The notes beneath the pieces were generated by a model. The model ran no database searches and was not told the DNA's origin. It saw nothing but the letters and a program-made list of their open reading frames with translations. 39,326 bases of DNA from Bacteroidales bacterium (GTDB taxonomy: Bacteria; Bacteroidota; Bacteroidia; Bacteroidales; WCHB1-69), in contig JAILCI010000063.1 of the NCBI GenBank assembly GCA_024686335.1, positions 1 to 39,326 on the forward strand, read 5' to 3'. The stretch's first letter is position 1. Each line of letters opens with the position of its first letter. The position numbers were made by a program, and so were the translations under genes. Positions 14,124-22,106 of this stretch are shown piece by piece.

Positions 14124-14618
14124 CTACTTTATCGAAAACTTCTCATGAATTGGAAAATTTCCTTCAACACCTCTACTACTATTCACCCTAAACTCATTAT
14201 CTGAATACACAGTGACATTATAATACGTATGACTTGTTGAACCACACCACAGATAATCAATAATCACATCCACCGTCCCATCTGATAGTGGCACGGTACG
14301 GATATTGGTGTATTCGAGTTCCGGTTCATACATTTTGAGGCAGTATTTGACGGCCTCCATGGCGCGTTCTTCCTTATTGGATACAGCTGCTGTCTCGGTC
14401 TCATCCTGTTTCTCGGTTTTGCTGACAGACTTGTCTGAGGACTCCGTAGTATTCTGATACGAAGGAGTTATCCCATTCTTCTTCTGCAGCTCAGCAACAT
14501 CCTTCTGGAGTTGTTCTATCTGCTTCTTCATCTCCTTCGTCTCGGAATTGAATGAGAATGAGCATGCGTTAAGAAGCAATGCGATTAGGGCGATTAGGGG
14601 GAGGAATATTTTTTTCAT
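14124..14618 (-). CDS. Lipoprotein with coiled coil (164 aa)
   Basis: A lipobox ends the signal peptide (ALLLNAC, Cys19 as lipid site). The next residue is Ser, and there is no strong acidic export signal, so membrane destination is unclear. Residues about 28-50 form a heptad coiled coil (MKKQIEQLQKDVAELQKK) that may trimerise like Lpp-type stalks. A Ser/Thr/Glu/Lys-rich linker (51-80) leads to a compact C-terminal domain (about 82-164) with strands such as VDVIIDYLW and YYNVTVYS. The family was not recognised. The gene is alone on the minus strand with its own -7 box (14671-14678). Confidence 0.8.
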   Translation of the reverse strand: MKKIFLPLIALIALLLNACSFSFNSETKEMKKQIEQLQKDVAELQKKNGITPSYQNTTESSDKSVSKTEKQDETETAAVSNKEERAMEAVKYCLKMYEPELEYTNIRTVPLSDGTVDVIIDYLWCGSTSHTYYNVTVYSDNEFRVNSSRGVEGNFPIHEKFSIK

Positions 14619-14670
14619 AGGTATTTTGTTTAAAAATTATTCTGTAATCCCATGGATTTTAACAACGCTG

Positions 14671-14678
14671 CAAAGTTA
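14671..14678 (-). promoter_or_regulatory. -7 element TAACTTTG of the lipoprotein gene
   Basis: Reverse strand TAACTTTG followed by CAGCG, 52 bp upstream of ATG 14618. Confidence 0.42.
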
Positions 14679-14708
14679 CATTTTTCCAACAATAATGATA
14701 TTAAAAAC

Positions 14709-14742
14709 AAGCCGCCGAAGAATATTATTCCTCTGGCGGCTT
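14709..14742 (-). terminator. Terminator after the DUF5692-like gene
   Basis: Stem AAGCCGCC (14709-14716)/GGCGGCTT (14735-14742) with an inner GAATA/TATTC pairing and T runs on both sides, so it can work in both directions. On the minus strand it ends the 363-aa gene. Confidence 0.7.
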
Positions 14743-14759
14743 TTTGTTAGGTTATTAAG

Positions 14760-14781
14760 GAGACGTTCCATGGAACGTCTC
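14760..14781. repeat. GAGACG-N10-CGTCTC hairpin (perfect palindrome)
   Basis: GAGACGTTCCA/TGGAACGTCTC, a perfect palindrome between the terminator and the end of the DUF5692-like gene. Fifth copy of this hairpin family in the window. Confidence 0.75.
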
Positions 14782-14794
14782 TACAGGAATAGGA

Positions 14795-15886
14795 TTACTC
14801 CATGTCAGCTCTCTCAAGAGCGTCTTTGTAGTACTTCTGGTTAACGAAGACATCCTCTTTGTAAGGATTGATGCGACGTTTCTTAGCTTGATAGATAATG
14901 TAACCCAAGGCGATGGCGTTGGTGATGAGAGCCAGGGCGCTGATGATGGTCATCATGGTCGGATTGCCAGCCACGGTGTCAACGGTAGTGCCTACAGGGG
15001 CAGCAGCTCCGCCGGCAGCCTCATAGATCTGCTCGATGGTAGCCAAACCTTCCGGATATTGAACAGGAAGAACGGCCCAGCTGAACTTCTGGAAACCATC
15101 TTTAAAGGTCTCTTGGAAGAGCGGGAACACCTGAGCGAACATACACCAGATAGCTAGTGTGTTGGCACGGTTCATGATCCAACCGCCACGATTCCACAAC
15201 AAAGCTGCAATCGTCGGGGCGAGCAACAATGCGATACCGCAATACCAGGAGTGAGTAGGCAGACAGTTGTAGGTGTAAGCGAAGTTCCAGATGTCATAGA
15301 CAACGATGAAGACCCAAGTCATGTCGGCCCAGATCATATCTTTCTTGTCTTTGGACGGGAATACGTTCCACCATGCTGTCATACAGAAGATGTTGAGCAG
15401 GCCAGCGATACCATTCATGACGTTGTGCCAGCCACCATAGAGCCATACGCCCTCAGAGGAGAGCCACCACTTGTTCCAGCCCATGACAGCACTCTCAAAG
15501 TCGGAAACGACAGCGATGAGGATGTTGATAGCCACGATGATGAACGGGAACGGTTTGAACCAATGTTTGGCACCGATGCCCCATTTGTATTTGATCATCA
15601 TGAAACCGATACAGCCGGTGAGTGCAGCATACAGCTTTGCATAGTGGAACCAGCCGTTCATGTACATGTGCGTCTGGTTGTTGAGGGCCCACTCGGCGCC
15701 AGAACGAGCACCGACAGCAATGGCCACGAAGTAAATCGTCAACAGTACGGGGATGACGAAGAAGGTGATGATGCCGCCCATTTTCGTACGGCGTGCAAAC
15801 TCGTTAAACAGAATAAGACCCACGAGAACTACGAGTAACATTCCCCATTGAGCCAGGGCACCTGCCCCATAAACTTGGAAAAACAT
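14795..15886 (-). CDS. Multi-pass inner-membrane protein, DUF5692-like (363 aa)
   Basis: About eight to ten hydrophobic spans are visible, for example WGMLLVVLVGLILFNEF, GGIITFFVIPVLLTIYF, PFIIVAINILIAVVS and the last one, MMTIISALALITNAIALGY. Loops are Trp/Tyr/Asn-rich (WNKWWLSSEGVWLYGGWHN, YDIWNFAYTYN). A Gly/Ala/Pro linker (about 290-312) precedes the last span, and the tail is charged (RRINPYKEDVFV). The overall pattern matches what I recall of the DUF5692 family of Bacteroidales, which has no established function. Conserved polar and aromatic residues inside spans suggest a transporter or membrane enzyme. It appears to be a single-gene unit with a terminator behind it. Confidence 0.72.
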   Translation of the reverse strand: MFFQVYGAGALAQWGMLLVVLVGLILFNEFARRTKMGGIITFFVIPVLLTIYFVAIAVGARSGAEWALNNQTHMYMNGWFHYAKLYAALTGCIGFMMIKYKWGIGAKHWFKPFPFIIVAINILIAVVSDFESAVMGWNKWWLSSEGVWLYGGWHNVMNGIAGLLNIFCMTAWWNVFPSKDKKDMIWADMTWVFIVVYDIWNFAYTYNCLPTHSWYCGIALLLAPTIAALLWNRGGWIMNRANTLAIWCMFAQVFPLFQETFKDGFQKFSWAVLPVQYPEGLATIEQIYEAAGGAAAPVGTTVDTVAGNPTMMTIISALALITNAIALGYIIYQAKKRRINPYKEDVFVNQKYYKDALERADME

Positions 15887-15999
15887 AATACTTTTTATTA
15901 AGTTATTAAAATATGAAATTATTAAATTATGATATAATGCATTTAAGCATTATGAATTGCTACTTTTGGGGCTTTGAGGAATATCAGTCTCCATCTACG

Positions 16000-17922
16000 T
16001 TACTCGCTGATTTCCAACCACTCCATCTCTTTCTCCTCTAATTTTTGCTTCGTCTCCTCATAGGCTTTATAGAGCTCTCCAGAGGCAATTTCGGCGGAAA
16101 ATCGTTCCGGTTGCGCCAATTTGTCCTCTATCTCAGCAACTTTCTGCTGCAACTCTTCCATCTCCAACTCCAACTTGCGCATACGGTTTTTCTTCTTTCT
16201 GTCGATAGCCTCCTGCTCTTTACGACGCTCGTAACTCTCTTTGTTACTCGACATAGTCTTCTCACCATTTCCAGAATTAGCAGCTGCATTACGCTGCAAT
16301 TCATTGAGGGATTCTATCTTACGCTGCTGCAAGAAATCGTAGACATCGCCCGTGTAACCGCGCAACTGTCTGTCTTTAAATTCGTAAGTCTTAGTGGAAA
16401 GTCCTTGCAGAAAATCACGGTCATGGGAGACGAGGATCAGGCTGCCCTCATATTGCAGAAGAGCGTTCTTGAGCACATCTTTAGAAGGCATATCAAGATG
16501 ATTGGTAGGCTCATCGAGGATAAGCAGATTAAAAGGTGAGAGTAGCAGTTTGGCAAGTGCCAGACGGGCTTTCTCACCACCAGAAAGCACCTTAACCTTC
16601 TTTTCTGTTGCCTCTGTATCGAAAAGAAAACTGCCGAGGATGGTACGAATCTTAGGACGGATATCGCCCACAGCCACATCATCGATAGTCTCGAAGACGG
16701 TCTTCTCGGGATCTAGAAGTTTGGCCTGATTCTGGGCATAGTAGCCGATGACGACCTGGTATCCCAACTCCAGCTGTCCGCCCTGTGGGGCCAGTTCGCC
16801 TACAATGGCCTTGACCATGGTAGACTTGCCCTCACCATTACGACCCACAAAAGCCACGCGCTCGCCACGTTCCAAGTGGAAATCAATCTTATCCAACACA
16901 TTGAGTGTACCATAACCTAACGACAACTGCTTGGCATCCACCACCATACGCCCTGAGTGTGGTGCAGGTGGGAACTTAAAGGTGATGGATGAAGAGTCGT
17001 AGTCGTCAATCTCAACTCGGTCCATTTTCTCAAGCATCTTGATACGGCTCTGCACCTGACGGGCCTTCGTAGCCTTATAGCGGAAACGCTCAATGAAGCG
17101 CTCAATCTGAGCTATCTGCTGTTGCTGGTTCTCATAGGCAGCCTGCTGATGCTCGATGCGCTCAAGCCGCTGCTCTACATATTGCGAATAACTGCACTTA
17201 TAATCCTGAATTGTACCGCAAGTGATTTCTACTGTACGGTTGGTAACGCGATCCAGAAAAGCACGGTCGTGGGAAACCAAAATTACACAACCGCTATAGT
17301 TGGCAAGATAATCCTCCAACCATTGTATAGATTCAATGTCAAGATGGTTTGTCGGCTCATCGAGAAGGACGATCTCTGGTTTCTGCAGCAGAATCTTGGT
17401 CAAACAGACACGCATCTGCCATCCATTGCTGAACTCTGCCATCGGACGTTGGAAATCGCTGCGCTTGAAACCCATACCCACAAGGACCTTTTCTGCCTCA
17501 CCCTCGATGGTATTTCCGCCCAAGTGTTGGTGACGGTCGTTGGCGTCGGACAACTGCTGTGCCAACTGTGCGTACTCATCTGACTCATAATCAGTTCGCA
17601 CTGACAATTCATTTGTGAGTCGCTGAATCTTGTTTTCCAACTGCCGCACCTCCACAAAGGCCGACATCGTCTCTTCCCAAACTGTTTTGTAAGAGGTCTC
17701 GGCCAACTCCTGCGGCAGGTAGCCAGTCTTAAATCCAGTAGTGATGACCATCGTACCCGACGTCGGTTCCATCTCACGATGAATAATCTTTAGAAGTGTG
17801 GACTTCCCGGCCCCATTATGACCTACCAGGCCGATACGGTCACGGTCGCCCGCCACGAATGAGATATCATGAAACAAGAAGTCACCCGTGAAGTTGACAG
17901 AGAGTTTATTGATTTGAATCAT
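16000..17922 (-). CDS. ABC-F family ATPase (ribosome-associated), 640 aa
   Basis: Two ATPase domains and no membrane spans. Domain 1 has Walker A GHNGAGKST (34-42), signature FSNGWQMR and Walker B EIVLLDEPTNHLD. The interdomain linker (about 230-320) is rich in Gln, Arg and Lys. Domain 2 has Walker A GRNGEGKST, signature LSGGEKARLALAKLLL and Walker B LLILDEPTNHLD. The C-terminal 100 residues are a charged coiled coil (KKKNRMRKLELEMEELQ...), as in Uup/YdiF-type members. ABC-F proteins act on the ribosome in translation quality control or antibiotic protection. The subfamily cannot be fixed here, and the coiled coil favours Uup-like over EttA. It is the third gene of the DPP11-acyltransferase-ABC-F run, 14 bp after the acyltransferase stop. 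Confidence 0.92.
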   Translation of the reverse strand: MIQINKLSVNFTGDFLFHDISFVAGDRDRIGLVGHNGAGKSTLLKIIHREMEPTSGTMVITTGFKTGYLPQELAETSYKTVWEETMSAFVEVRQLENKIQRLTNELSVRTDYESDEYAQLAQQLSDANDRHQHLGGNTIEGEAEKVLVGMGFKRSDFQRPMAEFSNGWQMRVCLTKILLQKPEIVLLDEPTNHLDIESIQWLEDYLANYSGCVILVSHDRAFLDRVTNRTVEITCGTIQDYKCSYSQYVEQRLERIEHQQAAYENQQQQIAQIERFIERFRYKATKARQVQSRIKMLEKMDRVEIDDYDSSSITFKFPPAPHSGRMVVDAKQLSLGYGTLNVLDKIDFHLERGERVAFVGRNGEGKSTMVKAIVGELAPQGGQLELGYQVVIGYYAQNQAKLLDPEKTVFETIDDVAVGDIRPKIRTILGSFLFDTEATEKKVKVLSGGEKARLALAKLLLSPFNLLILDEPTNHLDMPSKDVLKNALLQYEGSLILVSHDRDFLQGLSTKTYEFKDRQLRGYTGDVYDFLQQRKIESLNELQRNAAANSGNGEKTMSSNKESYERRKEQEAIDRKKKNRMRKLELEMEELQQKVAEIEDKLAQPERFSAEIASGELYKAYEETKQKLEEKEMEWLEISE

Positions 17923-17936
17923 CTTCGAAAATAAAA

Positions 17937-19301
17937 TTAGAACAGCAGTTGCGACATCGTATCTGTTATCTCTGTATTGAGCTCTGACAAACGCTTGTAC
18001 TCTTTTGAATTCCGGATACGACGAGCGCGGAACACACAGAATAGTTTCTTAAGGTGAATTTTATAATGATGCACCAAGAAGGCTGTGCCGAATGTCACCA
18101 AAAGATAAAGCAATGCTATCCAGAAATGTTTACTGATAATCCATACAATTGCGAGAAGAATCAGATACCACACCGGGAAAGCAAGAAGTGCCCCAACGAC
18201 ATATTGGAAAGAGGAGTGGAACATAGGATCTTTCGCCTTGTTGGCAAAATGCTTAGTGATAAACCGCGGCACAAAATTATTGATATAGCCAAATAGGAAT
18301 AGTGGTAACGTAATCAACATCAAGAAAATACGCAATGAGACAGCCGGGATATGCAACTTTCTATTGACAACCCAATGGTTCAAATTGGTCTTTTGCAATA
18401 GAGACATATACTCGCGAGTTTTCAGCATCAAATTCTCGAATGCATCGGGCTGATTCTCCTTATACCGCTTCACATTTGCGATGATAGTCATGGCGGCATC
18501 CTTCTGATTTGGCAGGTAGTTGACACGCAGTCTCTTACTGCGCAGCAACGGCTCGCTCATCATCTGGGTGAGGCTCTCTATTTCATTGTAGTATTCAGGA
18601 ATGTCGATGTCAGGGGTCATCTCCTTCACGCGCGCACGGGCCTTATCCATAAGGGCGTGATACGCCGTGTCATGATTCTCCTTGTACATATCGAAAAACT
18701 CCTCAAAAGTGAATGGTTCCCCAACCGTAACCATCAAATCACTATGGAAATTGAAGTAATTGGAGTAATGGATGTTAAGTGGCAATATCTTGAGGCCGAG
18801 GGAATAATCTTTCATCTCTTCGGCAGCAAAAGCGATACGGGCAAACCCTTTCTTAAATGTGCTCATATAGTGACCATGCTGATGAGCAGCCTCCGGGAAT
18901 ATAACCACTGTACCGCCATTGCCTAATACCGCACCGGCGCGATTGAATAAGCCAATATTACTTCTGACATCGTCCACGTTACCGTCTCGGGTTCGGAAGG
19001 TGGGCATGATTTTCAGGAAACGGAGAATCTTGGCCACACCGTCTTTCTTGAAAATGTCACCTCGCGCAATGAAGACGGGTTGACGCTCATCTTTAAACAT
19101 GGTATGCAGAATAGCCAATGCATCCATCAGACCGTTCTGGTGGTTGGCAATGACCAAAGTCGGCTGTCCCTTAGGCGGAATGTTCTCCTGATTTAGAATG
19201 TAGAAATTCCGATAGTAGATATGGTTATGCGCCAAGCAAAGGTAGCGCATGAAAAACGCATACAGCCTGTCATATTTATCGATGTCGTCAAAAGAGATCA
19301 T
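17937..19301 (-). CDS. PlsC-like acyltransferase, 1-acylglycerol-3-phosphate type (454 aa)
   Basis: Membrane-bound glycerolipid acyltransferase. The N-terminal catalytic domain has NHQNGLMDALA with H54 and D60. The spacing is H-x5-D rather than the usual H-x4-D. Further on are FIARGDIFKK (block II-like) and FPEAAHQHG (block III, where PEG is usual). The C-terminal half has two to three hydrophobic spans (about 330-410: LRIFLMLITLPLFLFGYI, VWYLILLAIVWII, FWIALLYLLVTFGTAFLV) and a basic tail. The extended C-terminal part is longer than simple PlsC enzymes. It probably acylates lysophosphatidate or a related lipid at the inner membrane. It sits 18 bp behind DPP11 and 14 bp before the ABC-F gene. 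Confidence 0.85.
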   Translation of the reverse strand: MISFDDIDKYDRLYAFFMRYLCLAHNHIYYRNFYILNQENIPPKGQPTLVIANHQNGLMDALAILHTMFKDERQPVFIARGDIFKKDGVAKILRFLKIMPTFRTRDGNVDDVRSNIGLFNRAGAVLGNGGTVVIFPEAAHQHGHYMSTFKKGFARIAFAAEEMKDYSLGLKILPLNIHYSNYFNFHSDLMVTVGEPFTFEEFFDMYKENHDTAYHALMDKARARVKEMTPDIDIPEYYNEIESLTQMMSEPLLRSKRLRVNYLPNQKDAAMTIIANVKRYKENQPDAFENLMLKTREYMSLLQKTNLNHWVVNRKLHIPAVSLRIFLMLITLPLFLFGYINNFVPRFITKHFANKAKDPMFHSSFQYVVGALLAFPVWYLILLAIVWIISKHFWIALLYLLVTFGTAFLVHHYKIHLKKLFCVFRARRIRNSKEYKRLSELNTEITDTMSQLLF

Positions 19302-19319
19302 AGTTTAAGGAATTAGGGA

Positions 19320-21479
19320 TTAGTCTTCCACAATAGTCATTTCGTCGATAAGATTCTGAGCATTAGCAAATTTGTCCACAATAAAAAGGAAGTAACGGGC
19401 ATCAAGACTGATGTTGCGACAACGACTCACATCATAGTGGATATCACTCATAGTACCTTCCCAAACACGGTCGAAGTTGGTACCTATGAGATGGCCGTTA
19501 GCATTGATAACCGGGCTGCCGGAGTTACCGCCCGTAGTGTGGTTACTAGCGATGAAGGCGACTGGAAGCTCTCCCTTCTTGTTGGCATAGCGACCATAGT
19601 CTTTCTTTTCCCATAACTCTTTCAGTTTGGGATCCACCTTATAGTCATACACATCGGGATCCTCTTTGGCAATGATGCCGTCCAAAGTGGTATAATGGGT
19701 ATAGCTGACACCGTCGGCAGGGGTGAAACCATCCACTTGGCCATAGGTGACACGCATTGTCAAGTTGGCATCCGGATAGAAGACTTTATCCGTATCCTTA
19801 CTCATCAAAGCATTCACATACTCGCGATAGAGCATATCCAACTTGCCGTTGGTACCACGAGATTCATTATAAGTCGCAACGTAAATCTTATAGAGCTCAT
19901 TATAGAGTGTCACAATTTCGGAGTTGGCCGTCTTAGCGATCTTTTTATAGTTGGCCTTGGACAAGAAATCCAAGAATTTGGCTTGATCGGTGAAATAGGG
20001 AGCTGTTACAGCCATCTTGTCCCACAACTGTTCCATCATCTGTTTAACGGTAGCCTCGTCGAGACAGTATTTCTGGAGGGATGCCGGAATTTGGGCCTGA
20101 TCTTGTGTCGTGAAATAGTAGGTCAGCAAATTCACAAAGCACTCCTTATCGATAGGCTGATAATAGCTCTCCGTAAATTTCTGATAGTTGGTGACGAGGC
20201 GGTCTCTATTGGCAGCAAACTCCTCTTCCTTGCCCATCACAAGCGTGCGGACATAAGGATGAACCACTTTGCTTACCATCTCGATACCGAAGAGACATTC
20301 TCCAATGTAAGTTGTGGACTGGATCTGCTTGCGATAGTCTTGATAGAGTTTCCTCATATCGGGAAGCAAATTGCCGAGTTCTTGTTTACGGGAAGCTGTG
20401 GCGTTAACCCAATTGGTAAACTCGGCCTCCTCTTTTTGCTTGAGTTCGACAACCTTACTCTCACGAATACCCTTGCTTTCGCCTTGCCATTTTTTCCATC
20501 CGTTGGAAATGCTATTGGCTTTAGCGGAATACATCAAACGAATGCGAGGATCCTGATTCATGTAACGTTTCATAGCATCCAGACGGATAGTACGAGCTTG
20601 GATAGCGATGGGATTCTGTACGTTGGCTACAATATCTACTGCATCAGAAGTGTAGAACTGATGAGTGGTGCCAGGATAGCCAAATACAAGCGTGAAATCT
20701 TTTTCATCCACTCCACCGATAGAGATTGGGAACCATTTGGCAGGTTTCATCGGTATATTTTCGGGAGAGTAGTCTGCGGGCATACCATCCTTATCCGTAT
20801 AGATACGCCAAAGAGAAAAGTCACCAGTATGGCGCGGCCACATCCAGTTGTCACTATCACCACCAAACTTGCCTATGCTCTCCGGCGGGACACCCACCAG
20901 ACGAACATCGCGATAGGTCTGTGTAACAAACATAAAGTATTGATTACCATAATAGAAGGGCTTGATAGCCGCTTTGAATGGAGTGGTAGTCTCTACCCTA
21001 TTAATAATCTCTTCAATATTCTTCTTGACCAACTCTTGACGCTCATTTTCTGGAGTAGTACTGTTGACACCTTTTAGCACAGGCTTTGTCACATCCTCCA
21101 TATAGATGAGGAAAGTGACGGTAAGACCTGGCGTCGGAATCTCTTCGGACATAGACTTAGCCCAGAATCCATCCTGCAAGTAATTATGCTCCATAGTACT
21201 ATGAGCCTGCACATTGGAATAGCCACAGTGGTGATTAGTAAGGAGCAAACCTTGTGAAGAGATAAGCTCACCTGTACAACCTCCGCCAAAGAGGACAATG
21301 GCATCTTTCATACTGTGGTGGTTAACGCTGTACACGTCCTCAGCCGTCAACTTGAACCCAAGCGACTGCATCTCAGCCTCATTATAATTCAAGAAAATGG
21401 GTAACCACATACCCTCGTCGGCCATCAGAAAGCCGAAACTGCAAAATGCAAGCAAAAAACTTAGTAATATCTTTTTCAT
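19320..21479 (-). CDS. Dipeptidyl-peptidase 11, S46 family, Asp/Glu-specific (719 aa)
   Basis: Periplasmic serine exopeptidase releasing N-terminal dipeptides with acidic P1 residues. ATG 21479 gives a signal peptide (MKKILLSFLLAFCSFGFLMA-DEG); an upstream in-frame start adds a useless tail. The S46 hallmarks are present: GGCTGELIS, then TNHHCGY (catalytic His near residue 85), and GGNSGSP near the end with the catalytic Ser at 653. Eighteen residues later stands R671 in NFDRVWEG. In Porphyromonas gingivalis DPP11 the catalytic Ser655 and specificity Arg673 have the same spacing, whereas DPP7 has Gly there, so I assign DPP11 rather than DPP7. It leads the DPP11-acyltransferase-ABC-F run and has a well-formed promoter. 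Confidence 0.92.
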   Translation of the reverse strand: MKKILLSFLLAFCSFGFLMADEGMWLPIFLNYNEAEMQSLGFKLTAEDVYSVNHHSMKDAIVLFGGGCTGELISSQGLLLTNHHCGYSNVQAHSTMEHNYLQDGFWAKSMSEEIPTPGLTVTFLIYMEDVTKPVLKGVNSTTPENERQELVKKNIEEIINRVETTTPFKAAIKPFYYGNQYFMFVTQTYRDVRLVGVPPESIGKFGGDSDNWMWPRHTGDFSLWRIYTDKDGMPADYSPENIPMKPAKWFPISIGGVDEKDFTLVFGYPGTTHQFYTSDAVDIVANVQNPIAIQARTIRLDAMKRYMNQDPRIRLMYSAKANSISNGWKKWQGESKGIRESKVVELKQKEEAEFTNWVNATASRKQELGNLLPDMRKLYQDYRKQIQSTTYIGECLFGIEMVSKVVHPYVRTLVMGKEEEFAANRDRLVTNYQKFTESYYQPIDKECFVNLLTYYFTTQDQAQIPASLQKYCLDEATVKQMMEQLWDKMAVTAPYFTDQAKFLDFLSKANYKKIAKTANSEIVTLYNELYKIYVATYNESRGTNGKLDMLYREYVNALMSKDTDKVFYPDANLTMRVTYGQVDGFTPADGVSYTHYTTLDGIIAKEDPDVYDYKVDPKLKELWEKKDYGRYANKKGELPVAFIASNHTTGGNSGSPVINANGHLIGTNFDRVWEGTMSDIHYDVSRCRNISLDARYFLFIVDKFANAQNLIDEMTIVED

Positions 21480-21582
21480 AACAATAATTATTTCTAACAA
21501 CAAATCTCATATCGCCCTTGGAAGCAATGTTTTCATCTTCTTCAACAGGAAAAACATCACCCCAAGTTTAATAATGAGAGCG

Positions 21583-21614
21583 CAAATGTACGAATTTTCT
21601 TTTAAGTACGACAA
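21583..21614 (-). promoter_or_regulatory. Promoter TTG-N21-TACATTTG of the DPP11 operon
   Basis: On the minus strand TTG (21614-21612) and TACATTTG (21590-21583) lie 21 bp apart. This gives a leader of about 100 nt before ATG 21479. Confidence 0.52.
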
Positions 21615-21634
21615 TTCAAAATAGATAATTTGTG

Positions 21635-21655
21635 GGGTCGATGTGTACATCGAGC
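21635..21655. repeat. Palindrome with core TCGATGTGTACATCGA
   Basis: Second member of the family at 13919-13939; both are followed by CATCAT. Confidence 0.6.
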
Positions 21656-21707
21656 ATCATAAATTACAGTGACTCTTACATTCATCTTCTTCATAATTTA
21701 AGGGAGG

Positions 21708-22032
21708 TATATACATGATGGCATAACAAAGATGAGTTCAAAGTCAAAAAAATTGCATTTTAACCGCAACATGATTTACAGAGGCACCTGCCCATAGAAC
21801 ACGCGGGCGGGCAGGCCGACATGCGGTGCGGACGCGGCGTGAATGGCCGGCCTCCAACAGCGGCGTGCAAAGGCGCTTGCGTTTACAAAAATGCATGCCT
21901 TCCGTGTATTTTCCCTTTTGCTACATGCTGCATTTTTGTTCCCGTTTGCCGCCGATGTCAGAGGGCGGACAGAGCGGGCGGGATTCATGTCGGCTTGATC
22001 TTTTGGCAACTTTTCTATCAAGAGAAAAGTTG
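21708..22032 (+). repeat. Dispersed ~320-bp repeat, copy 1
   Basis: From TATATACATGATG to a perfect 10-bp hairpin CAACTTTTCT/AGAAAAGTTG (22007-22032). It recurs in the same orientation at 34651-34964. The last 210 bp differ at only 8 positions and the first 100 bp are more diverged. GC-rich DNA in an AT-rich intergene suggests a mobile or otherwise amplified unit. It sits between the DPP11 promoter and the gcvP terminator. Confidence 0.9.
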
Positions 22033-22033
22033 A
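21821..22033 (+). CDS. Possible 70-aa Cys-rich protein within the dispersed repeat, copy 1
   Basis: The frame opens MRCGRGVNGRPPTAACKGAC and ends HVGLIFWQLFYQEKS. It has nine cysteines (3, 16, 20, 26, 29, 36, 37, 43, 46), all kept in copy 2 (34753-34965). Of the 8 differences between copies, 6 fall at third codon positions of this frame and are synonymous (Gly, Arg, Pro, Cys, Arg, Gly). The other two are Ile30Leu and Pro41His. The overlapping minus-strand frame shows many replacements instead. This hints at selection on the protein but is a tiny sample. No promoter or ribosome site is seen, and such repeats often carry accidental frames. Confidence 0.3.
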   Translation: MRCGRGVNGRPPTAACKGACVYKNACLPCIFPFATCCIFVPVCRRCQRADRAGGIHVGLIFWQLFYQEKS

Positions 22034-22053
22034 GAATTATCAAAATACCTTGT

Positions 22054-22083
22054 AAAAAAAAATGCCGCAATTTCTTGCGGCAT
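22054..22083 (-). terminator. Rho-independent terminator of gcvP
   Basis: Minus strand ATGCCGCAA-GAAA-TTGCGGCAT followed by eight or more T; perfect 9-bp stem. Confidence 0.85.
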
Positions 22084-22106
22084 CTCGTTGTTATAAGGAT
22101 TTCGTC

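Noticed and set aside
19695-21077. 460-aa open frame on the plus strand
   Set aside because: It lies antisense to the DPP11 gene; only the minus-strand product has catalytic motifs.
21776-22021. 81-aa minus-strand frame in the dispersed repeat
   Set aside because: Compared with copy 2 it shows many amino-acid replacements, unlike the plus-strand frame.
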